Origin: Streptomyces sp. Act143
Lineage (GTDB): Bacteria; Actinomycetota; Actinomycetes; Streptomycetales; Streptomycetaceae
Direction: 5' to 3'
DNA: 64,000 nucleotides
NCBI RefSeq assembly: GCF_003143935.1
Contig: NZ_QFRX01000001.1
Span: 5,959,816-6,023,815, forward strand
Under the pieces are notes generated by a model. The model did not search any database. It had not been told where the DNA came from and saw only the letters and a program-made list of their open reading frames with translations. Made by a program: the position numbers and the translations under genes. Numbering within the stretch: position 1 is the stretch's first letter; the number at the start of each line of letters is the position of its first letter. Below are positions 56,290 through 64,000 of this stretch, in pieces.

Positions 56290-58137
56290 ATGTGCGGAAT
56301 CGTGGGATACGTGGGGTCGCAGTCCTCGCTCGAGGTCGTGATGGCCGGACTGAAACGACTGGAGTACCGGGGGTACGACTCGGCGGGTGTCGCCGTGCTC
56401 GCCGACGGCGGGCTCGCCGCCGCCAAGAAGGCCGGCAAGCTCGTCAATCTGGAGAAGGAGCTGGTCGACCGGCCGCTGCCGACCGGCGGCACCGGGATCG
56501 GGCACACGCGCTGGGCCACGCACGGCGGGCCGACGGACGCCAACGCGCATCCGCACCTGGACAACGCCGGCCGGGTCGCGGTCGTCCACAACGGGATCAT
56601 CGAGAACTTCGCCGCGCTGCGGGCCGAACTGTCCGAGCGCGGACACGACCTGGCGTCCGAGACCGACACCGAGGTCGTCGCGCATCTGCTCGCCGAGGAG
56701 TTCTCCTCGTGCGGGGACCTCGCCGAGGCGATGCGGCTGGTGTGCCGACGCCTGGAGGGGGCGTTCACGCTGGTCGCCGTGCACGCCGACGAGCCGGACG
56801 TGGTCGTCGGGGCGCGGCGGAACTCGCCGCTGGTGGTGGGTGTGGGGGAGGGGGAGGTGTTCCTCGCGTCCGATGTGGCGGCCTTCATCGCCCACACCCG
56901 GTCCGCGATCGAGCTCGGCCAGGACCAGGTGGTCGAGCTGCGCCGCGAGGGGGTGACGGTGACCGGCTTCGACGGCCGGCCGGCCGAGGTCAGGTCCTAC
57001 CACGTGGACTGGGACGCCTCCGCCGCCGAGAAGGGCGGCTACGACTACTTCATGCTCAAGGAGATCGCCGAGCAGCCCAAGGCGGTCGCGGACACGCTGC
57101 TGGGGCGCATCGACGCGGCCGGGTCGCTGACCCTGGACGAGGTGCGCATTCCGCCAGGGGTGCTGCGGGAGGTCGACAAGGTCGTCGTGGTGGCGTGCGG
57201 TACGGCCTTCCACGCGGGGCTGATCGCCAAGTACGCCATCGAGCACTGGACGCGCATCCCCTGCGAGGTGGAGCTGGCGAGCGAGTTCCGCTACCGCGAC
57301 CCGATCCTGGACCCGCGGACGCTGGTGATCGCCATCTCCCAGTCCGGCGAGACCATGGACACGCTCATGGCCCTGCGGCACGCCCGCGCCCAGGGCTCCA
57401 AGGTGCTGGCCATCTGCAACACCAACGGCTCGACGATCCCGCGCGAGTCGGACGCGGTGCTCTACACGCACGCCGGGCCGGAGGTCGCGGTCGCCTCGAC
57501 GAAGGCGTTCCTGACGCAGCTGGTGGCGTGCTACCTGGTCGCGCTGTACCTGGGCCAGGTGCGGGGGACCAAGTGGGGCGACGAGATCGTGGCCGTCATC
57601 CGGGACCTGTCGAGGATCTCCGCCGAGGTCGATCGCGTGCTGGAGACGATGGAGCCGGTACGGGCCCTCGCGCGGTCGCTCGCCGACAAGAACACCGTGC
57701 TGTTCCTGGGCCGGCACGTCGGCTACCCGGTGGCCCTCGAAGGGGCTCTGAAGCTCAAGGAGCTCGCCTACATGCACGCCGAGGGGTTCGCGGCGGGTGA
57801 GCTCAAGCACGGGCCGATCGCGCTCATCGAGGACGATCTGCCGGTGGTGGTGGTCGTGCCGTCGCCGCGCGGTCGGTCGGTGCTGCACGACAAGATCGTC
57901 TCCAACATCCAGGAGATCCGGGCCCGAGGGGCGCGCACGATCGTCATCGCGGAGGAGGGCGACGAGGCGGTGGTGCCGTACGCGGACCACCTGATCCGCA
58001 TTCCCGCGACTCCGACCCTGCTCCAGCCGCTGGTCGCCACGGTTCCGTTGCAGGTGTTCGCGTGCGAGCTGGCGACGGCCCGGGGCAACGAGGTGGACCA
58101 GCCGCGGAACCTGGCGAAGTCGGTGACGGTGGAGTGA
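56290..58137 (+). CDS. glmS: Glutamine-fructose-6-phosphate aminotransferase (isomerising)
   Basis: The 615-residue enzyme makes glucosamine-6-phosphate from fructose-6-phosphate and glutamine. MCGIVGYVG places the catalytic Cys at the mature N-terminus; GHTRWATHG and DTDTE belong to the glutaminase half. The isomerase half has two SIS domains (VVACGTAFHAGLIAKY, ISQSGETMDTLMALR, GRHVGYPVALEGALKLKE) and ends NLAKSVTVE. ATG 56290 is fixed by the need for Cys2. No ribozyme or riboswitch is seen upstream. Confidence 0.98.
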   Translation: MCGIVGYVGSQSSLEVVMAGLKRLEYRGYDSAGVAVLADGGLAAAKKAGKLVNLEKELVDRPLPTGGTGIGHTRWATHGGPTDANAHPHLDNAGRVAVVHNGIIENFAALRAELSERGHDLASETDTEVVAHLLAEEFSSCGDLAEAMRLVCRRLEGAFTLVAVHADEPDVVVGARRNSPLVVGVGEGEVFLASDVAAFIAHTRSAIELGQDQVVELRREGVTVTGFDGRPAEVRSYHVDWDASAAEKGGYDYFMLKEIAEQPKAVADTLLGRIDAAGSLTLDEVRIPPGVLREVDKVVVVACGTAFHAGLIAKYAIEHWTRIPCEVELASEFRYRDPILDPRTLVIAISQSGETMDTLMALRHARAQGSKVLAICNTNGSTIPRESDAVLYTHAGPEVAVASTKAFLTQLVACYLVALYLGQVRGTKWGDEIVAVIRDLSRISAEVDRVLETMEPVRALARSLADKNTVLFLGRHVGYPVALEGALKLKELAYMHAEGFAAGELKHGPIALIEDDLPVVVVVPSPRGRSVLHDKIVSNIQEIRARGARTIVIAEEGDEAVVPYADHLIRIPATPTLLQPLVATVPLQVFACELATARGNEVDQPRNLAKSVTVE

Positions 58138-58170
58138 GCCGAGCGGGCGGGCCCTCATAGGGTGCTCGGC

Positions 58171-58542
58171 ATGAGCATCATCGGCGTCGGGATCGACGTG
58201 GCGGAGATCGAGCGGTTCGGGGCGGCGCTGGAGCGGACGCCGGGGATGGCGCAACGGCTCTTCCTGGAGAGCGAGTTGCTGCTGCCCAGCGGCGAGCGGC
58301 GGGGGATCGCCTCCCTCGCCGCCCGCTTCGCCGCGAAGGAGGCGCTCGCCAAGGCCCTCGGCGCACCCGCCGGGCTGCACTGGACCGACGCCGAGGTGTA
58401 CGTCGAGGACAGCGGGCAGCCGCGGCTGCGGGTGACGGGGACGGTGGCGGAAAGGGCGGCGGAACTCGGCGTGCGGTCCTGGCACGTGTCGCTGAGCCAT
58501 GACGCGGGGGTGGCGTCGGCTGTGGTGGTGGCGGAGGGGTAG
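58171..58542 (+). CDS. acpS: Holo-[acyl-carrier-protein] synthase
   Basis: The 123-residue enzyme transfers phosphopantetheine from CoA to acyl carrier protein. IIGVGIDVAEIERF holds the Mg-binding Asp and ARFAAKEALAKALG the Glu/Lys motif. ATG 58171 is preferred over the upstream GTG at 58162. It shares CoA metabolism with coaA nearby. Nineteen bases separate it from nnr. Confidence 0.96.
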   Translation: MSIIGVGIDVAEIERFGAALERTPGMAQRLFLESELLLPSGERRGIASLAARFAAKEALAKALGAPAGLHWTDAEVYVEDSGQPRLRVTGTVAERAAELGVRSWHVSLSHDAGVASAVVVAEG

Positions 58543-58561
58543 TCCGGGGAGACTCGTCCTC

Positions 58562-59992
58562 ATGCGGACTGCTTACAGCGTGGAGACGGTCAGGGCGGCG
58601 GAGCGGGAGCTGATGGCTCGGCTGCCGGAGGGAACGCTCATGCAGCGGGCGGCGGCCGGACTTGCTGCCGCCTGCGCCGACTTGCTGGGGCGGGTGTACG
58701 GCAGCCGGGTGGTGCTGCTGGTGGGGAGCGGGGACAACGGCGGCGACGCCCTGTACGCCGGGGCCCGGCTCGCCCGGCGCGGGGCGGGCGTCAGCGCCGT
58801 CCTGCTGAATCCGGAGCGGGCCCATGCGGGCGGGCTGGCGGCGCTGCGGCGGGCGGGCGGGACCGTGGTGGCCGCCGGTGGCGCGGAGGACGTGATCCTG
58901 CGGGCCGATCTGGTGCTGGACGGCATCGTGGGGATCGGCGGGAAGGGCGGGCTGCGGGCGGACGCCGCCTCGCTCGTGTCCGTGGTCGAGGACGCGCGCG
59001 CCGCCGTCGTCGCCGTCGACCTGCCCAGCGGGGTCGACCCCGGCACCGGGGAGGTGCGGGGGGCTGCCGTACGGGCCGATCTCACCGTCACCTTCGGCAC
59101 CCACAAGCCGGGGCTGCTGATCGATCCGGCGCGGGAGTACGCCGGGGTCGTGCGGCTGGTGGAGATCGGGTTGTCCCTGCCCGCGGAGGCCGAGCTGGAG
59201 GCGTTGCAGCACGCGGATGTCGCCGCCCTGCTGCCGGTGCCCGGGGCCGAGAGCGACAAGTACCGGCGGGGTGTCGTGGGGATCGCCGCCGGGTCCGCCC
59301 GGTATCCGGGGGCCGCCGTGCTCGCCGTGGCCGGGGCGCTGCGGGGCGGGGCGGGCGCCGTGCGGTACGTCGGGCCGGCCGGGGACGCCGTCATCGCGCG
59401 GTTTCCCGAGACGCTCGTCTCGGACCAGGGTCCGGCGAAGGCCGGGCGGGTGCAGGCGTGGGTCGTCGGGCCCGGGGCGGGCGACGACGCGGCGTCCGTG
59501 GCGGAGGTGCTGGAGGCGGAGGTGCCGGTGCTCGTCGACGCGGACGGGTTGCGGCTGGCCGACCGGGAGGTGGTGCGGCGGCGGAGCGCGCCGACGCTGA
59601 TGACCCCTCACGCGGGGGAGGCCGCGGCGTTGTTGGGGGTGGCCCGGGAGGAGGTCGAGGGGGCTCGGCTGGCGGCGGTGCGGGAGTTGGCGGGGCGGTA
59701 CGGGGCGACGGTGCTGTTGAAGGGGTCGACGACGCTGGTCGCCGATGCGGGGGGCGGTGCGGTGCGGGTGAATCCGACCGGGACGGGGTGGCTGGCGACG
59801 GCGGGGAGCGGGGACGTGCTGTCGGGGCTGACGGGGTCGTTGCTGGCGGCGGGGCTCGGTGCGGTGGACGCGGGGAGCGCGGGGGCGTATCTGCACGGGC
59901 TGGCCGGGCGGCTCGCGGCGGACGGCGCGCCGGTGGGCGCGGGCGACGTGGCGGGGGCCGTGGGGGCGGCGTGGCGGGATGTGACCGGGTAG
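58562..59992 (+). CDS. nnr: Bifunctional NAD(P)H-hydrate epimerase/dehydratase
   Basis: The 476-residue repair enzyme restores hydrated NAD(P)H. The N-terminal epimerase domain (about 1-215) has MQRAAAGLAAAC, LVGSGDNGGDALYAGARL and VDLPSGVDPGTG. The C-terminal dehydratase domain (about 225-476) has RGVVGIAAGSARYPGAAVLA, LMTPHAGEAAALLG and GWLATAGSGDVLSGL. Very high GC and GTG-rich codon use in the last third. Located between acpS and alr as in other streptomycetes. Confidence 0.96.
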   Translation: MRTAYSVETVRAAERELMARLPEGTLMQRAAAGLAAACADLLGRVYGSRVVLLVGSGDNGGDALYAGARLARRGAGVSAVLLNPERAHAGGLAALRRAGGTVVAAGGAEDVILRADLVLDGIVGIGGKGGLRADAASLVSVVEDARAAVVAVDLPSGVDPGTGEVRGAAVRADLTVTFGTHKPGLLIDPAREYAGVVRLVEIGLSLPAEAELEALQHADVAALLPVPGAESDKYRRGVVGIAAGSARYPGAAVLAVAGALRGGAGAVRYVGPAGDAVIARFPETLVSDQGPAKAGRVQAWVVGPGAGDDAASVAEVLEAEVPVLVDADGLRLADREVVRRRSAPTLMTPHAGEAAALLGVAREEVEGARLAAVRELAGRYGATVLLKGSTTLVADAGGGAVRVNPTGTGWLATAGSGDVLSGLTGSLLAAGLGAVDAGSAGAYLHGLAGRLAADGAPVGAGDVAGAVGAAWRDVTG

Positions 59993-60120
59993 CGGAAGGG
60001 GGCGCGGGGGCGGCGCCGGTGGGCGGGCGTCGGTGCTGAGCTGTCGTAAGGCTCCGCAAAAAGGGTGACCCCGCCGCGCGCCACCCCCGGCGCGGCGGCG
60101 GCCCGGGTTTCTCTGATCGC

Positions 60121-60996
60121 ATGATCAGCAGACGTATCGCCTACCGAAGCGTGGCTGTGATGATCGTCGCCGCCACTCTGCTGCCCGTCGGGACCGCCTC
60201 CGCCGAGCCGCCGCCGCCCGCTGCCGGGCCCGAGGCCGAGCTCGTGCCCGGGGTGTACCAGCCCTGGCAGGTCGACACCCCCGACCAGGTGCTCGCGCCC
60301 AAGGTGTACACGCCAGGGGCGGCCGAGGACGCCGTCGAGCCGGCCGACGCCGCCGTGGGGGCGTACGACCTGGTCGAGTACGTGCCGCTCGGGGACGCCG
60401 TCGCGCGGGTGACGTGCACCAAGTCGACCGGGCCCTTCCAGCGGCAGGTCGAGAAGTGGCTGAAGCGGAAGGCGGACGGAAAGCAGTCGGCCGCCGACTG
60501 CAAGGCCATCCGGGCGTTCCAGAGGAAGCAGAAGATCACGCCCGCCATCGGGTTCGCCGGGCCCGTGACCTGGGCTCGGATGCAGTTCCTGGCCGCGAGG
60601 GACAACCCCAACGCGGCCAGGAAGTGCCCGGTCCGCTCCTACCGCGTCGCCTGCGTCGATCTGACCCGGCAGATCACCTGGGTGCAGAAGGGGAAGAAGG
60701 TCGTCTACGGGCCGGTCCCGATGCGCAGCGGGCGGGCCGGTTACCGGACCCGGGCCGGCTGGCACAAGGTCTACTGGAAGCACAAGAACCACGTCTCGAC
60801 GCTGTATCACCAGCCCATGCCCTACGCGCAGTTCTTCGACGGCGGGCAGGCCTTCCACGCCGTCTACGGCTCCATCTTCACCACCGTCGGCTCCATGGGC
60901 TGCGTCAACCTGCGCCTCGGTGACGCCCGGAAGCTGTGGGGCGTGCTGAAGAAGGGCGACCGGGTGTTCGTGTGGGGGAGGCGGTACGGGACGTAG
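60121..60996 (+). CDS. L,D-transpeptidase (YkuD) with peptidoglycan-binding-like domain
   Basis: The 291-residue protein has a signal peptide (about 1-29), a linker, a peptidoglycan-binding-like helical domain (about 98-160; WLKRKADGKQSAADCKAIRA) and a YkuD domain. The catalytic His lies in AFHAVYGSIF and Cys261 in VGSMGCVNLR. L,D-transpeptidases form 3-3 cross-links in the wall. It lies between nnr and alr, so it is near the D-alanine supply gene. Starts at ATG 60121 with a 128-bp upstream gap containing CG-rich dyads. Confidence 0.93.
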   Translation: MISRRIAYRSVAVMIVAATLLPVGTASAEPPPPAAGPEAELVPGVYQPWQVDTPDQVLAPKVYTPGAAEDAVEPADAAVGAYDLVEYVPLGDAVARVTCTKSTGPFQRQVEKWLKRKADGKQSAADCKAIRAFQRKQKITPAIGFAGPVTWARMQFLAARDNPNAARKCPVRSYRVACVDLTRQITWVQKGKKVVYGPVPMRSGRAGYRTRAGWHKVYWKHKNHVSTLYHQPMPYAQFFDGGQAFHAVYGSIFTTVGSMGCVNLRLGDARKLWGVLKKGDRVFVWGRRYGT

Positions 60997-61040
60997 GCGT
61001 ACGAAGGGGTGTCCGACCCCTCTGAGACACTGGGGGCGTC

Positions 61041-62213
61041 ATGAGTGAGACAGCTGCCCAGTCGAGCGCGCCCCTGCGTGCCCGCGCCGAGATCGATCTG
61101 GCCGCCCTGCGGTCGAACGTGCGGACCCTGCGCGCCCTCGCGCCGGGCGCGGCCCTGATGGCCGTGGTCAAGTCCGACGCGTACGGCCACGGGGCGGTGC
61201 CCTGTGCCCGCGCGGCCGTCGAGGCGGGGGCGGCCTGGCTGGGCACCGCCACGCCCGAGGAGGCCCTCGCGCTGCGTGCCGCGGGCATCCGTGACGTGCG
61301 GATCATGTGCTGGCTCTGGACGCCGGGCGGGCCGTGGCGGGAGGCCGTGGAGGCCGATCTCGACGTGTCCGTCAGCGGGATGTGGGCGCTGCGGGAGGCC
61401 GTCGAGGCGGCCCGTGCCGTCGGGCGCACCGCGCGGGTGCAGCTCAAGGGCGACACCGGGCTCGGGCGCAACGGCTGCCAGCCGGGCGCCGACTGGGCCG
61501 AGCTGGTCTCCGAGGCGCTGCACGCCGAGCGCGCCGGGCTCATCCGGATCACCGGACTCTGGTCGCACTTCGCCTGCGCCGACGAACCCGGGCACCCCTC
61601 CATCGCCGCCCAGCTCTCGACGTTCCGGGAGATGGTGTCGCACGCCGAGCAGGCCGGCGTCCGCCCCGAGGTGCGGCACATCGCCAACTCGCCCGCCACG
61701 CTGACCCTTCCCGAGGCCCACTTCGACCTGGTGCGGACCGGGGTCGCCGTCTACGGCATCTCGCCCAGCCCCGAGATCGGCAGCTCGGCGGAGCTCGGGC
61801 TGCGGCCGGTGATGACGCTCAGCGCGTCGGTCGCGCTGGTCAAGCGGGTGCCGGGCGGGCACGGCGTCAGCTACGGACACCACTACATCACCCCGGGCGA
61901 GACCACCCTCGGCCTCATCCCGGTCGGCTACGCGGACGGCATCCCGCGGCACGCCTCCGGCACCGGCCCGGTGCTGGTCGGCGGGAAGTGGCGGACCGTG
62001 GCGGGGAGGGTGGCCATGGACCAGTTCGTCGTCGATCTGGGGGGCGACGAGCCCGCCGTCGGCAGCGAGGCCGTGCTCTTCGGGCCCGGCGACCGCGGTG
62101 AGCCCACCGCCGAGGACTGGGCGCAGGCGGCGGGGACCATCGCGTACGAAATCGTCACCCGGATCGGAACACGCGTTCCCCGCGTCTATGTGAACGAGGG
62201 ACAAGCTGGGTAA
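61041..62213 (+). CDS. alr: Alanine racemase
   Basis: The 390-residue PLP enzyme interconverts L- and D-alanine for peptidoglycan. The PLP-binding Lys44 lies in AVVKSDAYGHG, the second catalytic Tyr in GVSYGHHYIT, and the substrate loop in VAMDQFVVDL. The N-terminal barrel and C-terminal beta domain are complete. It is 51 bases before the hydrolase gene and shares direction with tsaE. Confidence 0.97.
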   Translation: MSETAAQSSAPLRARAEIDLAALRSNVRTLRALAPGAALMAVVKSDAYGHGAVPCARAAVEAGAAWLGTATPEEALALRAAGIRDVRIMCWLWTPGGPWREAVEADLDVSVSGMWALREAVEAARAVGRTARVQLKGDTGLGRNGCQPGADWAELVSEALHAERAGLIRITGLWSHFACADEPGHPSIAAQLSTFREMVSHAEQAGVRPEVRHIANSPATLTLPEAHFDLVRTGVAVYGISPSPEIGSSAELGLRPVMTLSASVALVKRVPGGHGVSYGHHYITPGETTLGLIPVGYADGIPRHASGTGPVLVGGKWRTVAGRVAMDQFVVDLGGDEPAVGSEAVLFGPGDRGEPTAEDWAQAAGTIAYEIVTRIGTRVPRVYVNEGQAG

Positions 62214-62264
62214 TCGCCTCAGCAGCGACCACCAGTCCAGCAGCCCGGCGAAGAGGAGCGGTAC

Positions 62265-63497
62265 GTGAGCGAGAGCAGTGCGGAGGCCGTCGTTGCCGTC
62301 GCCTCCGCCACGGGGACGGCCGGGAACTGGCGCCGGGCGACCGGTATCGCCGGGGCCGCGATAGGGGTGGTCGCGGCGGGAGCCGCGGCCGGTGTCGCGC
62401 TGGAGCGGATGACCGTCGGACGCGGGATGCGCAAGAAGGCGCGGCTCGCCCTCGACTCGGCGGGCCCGTACGGCTCGCTGCGCGGGATGCCGGGCAAGGC
62501 GTACGCCGACGACGGCACGGAGTTGTACTACGAGGTCGACGACGTCGAGCCGGAGGGCGGCTCCGCGCCCCGGCGACGACGGCTCTTCGGGCGGAAGGCG
62601 CCGCTGCCCGTCACCGTCGTCTTCAGCCACGGCTACTGCCTGAGCCAGGACTCCTGGCACTTCCAGCGGGCCGCGCTGCGCGGTGTCGTGCGGACCGTGC
62701 ACTGGGACCAGCGCAGCCACGGGCGGTCCGGGCGGGGTGTGCGGCAGGTCCAGGACGACGTGCCGGTCGACATCGAGCAGCTCGGGCGCGACCTGAAGGC
62801 CGTCATCGACGCCGCCGCGCCCGAGGGGCCGCTGGTGCTCGTCGGGCACTCCATGGGCGGGATGACCGTCATGGCGCTCGCCGACCAGTATCCGGAGCTG
62901 GTGCGGGACCGGGTCGTCGCCGTGGCTCTGGTGGGCACGTCCTCCGGGCGGCTCGGCGAAGTCAACTTCGGGTTGCCCGTCGCGGGTGTGAATGCGGTGC
63001 GGCGGGTGCTGCCGGGGCTGCTGAAGGCGCTGGGGCAGCGGGCCGAGCTGGTGGAGAAGGGGCGGCAGGCCACCGCCGACCTGTTCGCCGGGATCATCAA
63101 GCGCTACTCGTTCGCGTCGCGGGACGTCGACCCGGCCGTCGCACGGTTCGCCGAGCGGATGATCGAGGCGACGCCGATCGACGTGGTCGCCGAGTTCTAC
63201 CCGGCCTTCAACGACCACGACAAGACCGAGGCGCTCGCCCACTTCAGCGACATGCCGGTGCTGGTGCTGGCCGGGATCGGGGACCTCGTCACGCCCAGCG
63301 AGCACAGCGAGGCCATCGCCGGGCTGCTGCCCGACGCCGAGCTGGTGCTGGTGCCGGACGCGGGGCATCTGGTGATGCTGGAGCACCCGGAAGTGGTCAC
63401 CGATCGCCTCGCCGACCTCCTCACCCGCGCGGGTGCCGTGCCGGCAGGGGCTACGGTTGGCGGTTATGGAAGCAGCAGTACCGCACAGCCCGGTTGA
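62265..63497 (+). CDS. Alpha/beta-fold hydrolase
   Basis: The 410-residue protein starts at GTG 62265 behind GAGGAG. A hydrophobic segment (about 23-43; AGAAIGVVAAGAAAGVALE) is followed by a basic stretch, so it may be membrane-associated. The hydrolase core begins at VTVVFSHGYCLSQDSWHFQR, has the nucleophile elbow GHSMGGM and a late GHLVMLEHPE His. Substrate is unknown. The gene is conserved between alr and tsaE in Streptomyces and overlaps tsaE by 32 bases. Confidence 0.85.
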   Translation: MSESSAEAVVAVASATGTAGNWRRATGIAGAAIGVVAAGAAAGVALERMTVGRGMRKKARLALDSAGPYGSLRGMPGKAYADDGTELYYEVDDVEPEGGSAPRRRRLFGRKAPLPVTVVFSHGYCLSQDSWHFQRAALRGVVRTVHWDQRSHGRSGRGVRQVQDDVPVDIEQLGRDLKAVIDAAAPEGPLVLVGHSMGGMTVMALADQYPELVRDRVVAVALVGTSSGRLGEVNFGLPVAGVNAVRRVLPGLLKALGQRAELVEKGRQATADLFAGIIKRYSFASRDVDPAVARFAERMIEATPIDVVAEFYPAFNDHDKTEALAHFSDMPVLVLAGIGDLVTPSEHSEAIAGLLPDAELVLVPDAGHLVMLEHPEVVTDRLADLLTRAGAVPAGATVGGYGSSSTAQPG

Positions 63498-63975
63498 GAC
63501 CGAGCTGACCGTCACCTCCCCCGAGCAGATGCGCGAGCTGGGCCGGAAGCTGGCCAAGCTGCTGCGGGCCGGGGACCTCGTGATGCTCAGCGGGGAGCTC
63601 GGCGCGGGCAAGACGACACTGACCCGGGGGCTGGGCGAAGGGCTCGGGGTGCGGGGCGCCGTCACCTCGCCGACCTTCGTGATCGCCCGTGTGCACCCCT
63701 CCCTCGGCGACGGCCCGCCGCTCGTCCATGTCGACGCCTACCGGCTGGGCGGCGGGCTCGACGAGATGGAGGACCTCGACCTCGACGTCTCGCTGCCCGA
63801 GTCGGTGATCGTCGTGGAGTGGGGCGAGGGCAAGGTCGAGGAGCTGACCGAGGACCGGCTCCAGGTGCAGATCCACCGGGCCGTCGGCGACACCGTCGAC
63901 GAGGTACGGCACGTGACCCTGACCGGGCTGGGCGAGCGCTGGGCGACGACCGGGCTGAGCGTGCTCACCGCCTGA
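63466..63975 (+). CDS. tsaE: tRNA N6-threonylcarbamoyladenosine synthesis ATPase TsaE
   Basis: The 169-residue protein has the P-loop GELGAGKTTLTRGLGEGLG and the downstream TSPTFVIARVH, HVDAYRL and VVEWGEG motifs. TsaE assists TsaB-TsaD in t6A modification of tRNA; tsaB and tsaD usually follow outside the window. It overlaps the hydrolase gene end by 32 bases, so translation is probably coupled. Confidence 0.95.
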   Translation: MEAAVPHSPVETELTVTSPEQMRELGRKLAKLLRAGDLVMLSGELGAGKTTLTRGLGEGLGVRGAVTSPTFVIARVHPSLGDGPPLVHVDAYRLGGGLDEMEDLDLDVSLPESVIVVEWGEGKVEELTEDRLQVQIHRAVGDTVDEVRHVTLTGLGERWATTGLSVLTA

Positions 63976-64000
63976 CCGGACGCGACCGTTCCGAGTGGCG

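Noticed and set aside
59458..60122. Long overlapping ORFs on both strands in and after nnr
   Set aside because: Extreme GC content keeps all frames open; only the Nnr frame has domain motifs.

Overview
The window is high-GC DNA with the gene content and order of a Streptomyces chromosome. Supporting signs are the str/S10/spc/alpha ribosomal-protein region continuing through rplM-rpsI-glmM-glmS-acpS-nnr-alr-tsaE, many GTG/TTG starts, LAXTG-type sorting, WXG100-like proteins and strong third-position GC bias. No tRNA, rRNA, CRISPR array, insertion sequence or phage gene was recognised.

Region 1 (1-9490) is accessory. It holds a secreted protein and a coupled lipoprotein, a decayed polymorphic-toxin tail next to an intact SitI3-like immunity gene, and a coupled pair of membrane proteins that share TPM-like extracytoplasmic domains and a C-terminal C-x2-NPLHG...CxxC module. 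A PH-like coding segment with no clean start, two divergent SMI1/KNR4 (SUKH) genes, a second lipoprotein and a proline-rich membrane protein follow. Two short tandem-repeat arrays (10-bp and 9-bp units) lie at gene ends.

Region 2 (9785-16474) is a compact Tad/Flp pilus operon behind a good vegetative-type promoter: SAF/CpaB-like protein, TadZ/CpaE ATPase, TadA/CpaF ATPase, TadB, TadC, Flp pilin, two TadE-like pseudopilins and a TadG-like protein. It ends in a hairpin shared with the next, convergent gene.

Region 3 (16479-24209) is a polymorphic-toxin locus: a WXG100-like small protein, two unassigned proteins, a 1543-residue RHS toxin with an HNH/ENDO VII-like C-terminal tip, a probable cognate immunity protein and another small orphan.

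Region 4 (24210-41931) is the conserved core: rpsJ-rplC-rplD-rplW-rplB-rpsS-rplV-rpsC-rplP-rpmC-rpsQ, rplN-rplX-rplE-rpsZ, rpsH-rplF-rplR-rpsE-rpmD-rplO, secY-adk, map, infA-rpmJ, rpsM-rpsK, rpoA, rplQ, truA. Several gaps in this string contain long, near-perfect hairpins that could tune read-through.

Region 5 (41970-51252) lies between truA and rplM and looks like a cell-surface polysaccharide locus: a glycine-rich LALTG-sorted wall protein, a twin-arginine polysaccharide deacetylase, a HasA/NodC-like processive glycosyltransferase with a long Q/P/H-rich tail coupled to a UDP-sugar 6-dehydrogenase, a membrane-anchored CBM3-GH16 protein and a membrane protein of unknown role. I consider this the best candidate for an undescribed system.

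Region 6 (51516-64000) returns to core genes: rplM-rpsI, glmM, a DUF389 membrane protein, coaA, glmS, acpS, nnr, an L,D-transpeptidase, alr, an alpha/beta hydrolase and tsaE. GlmS and GlmM feed UDP-GlcNAc synthesis, while Alr and the L,D-transpeptidase act on peptidoglycan. Two near-identical copies of a 50-bp intergenic element occur after rplQ and after glmM.
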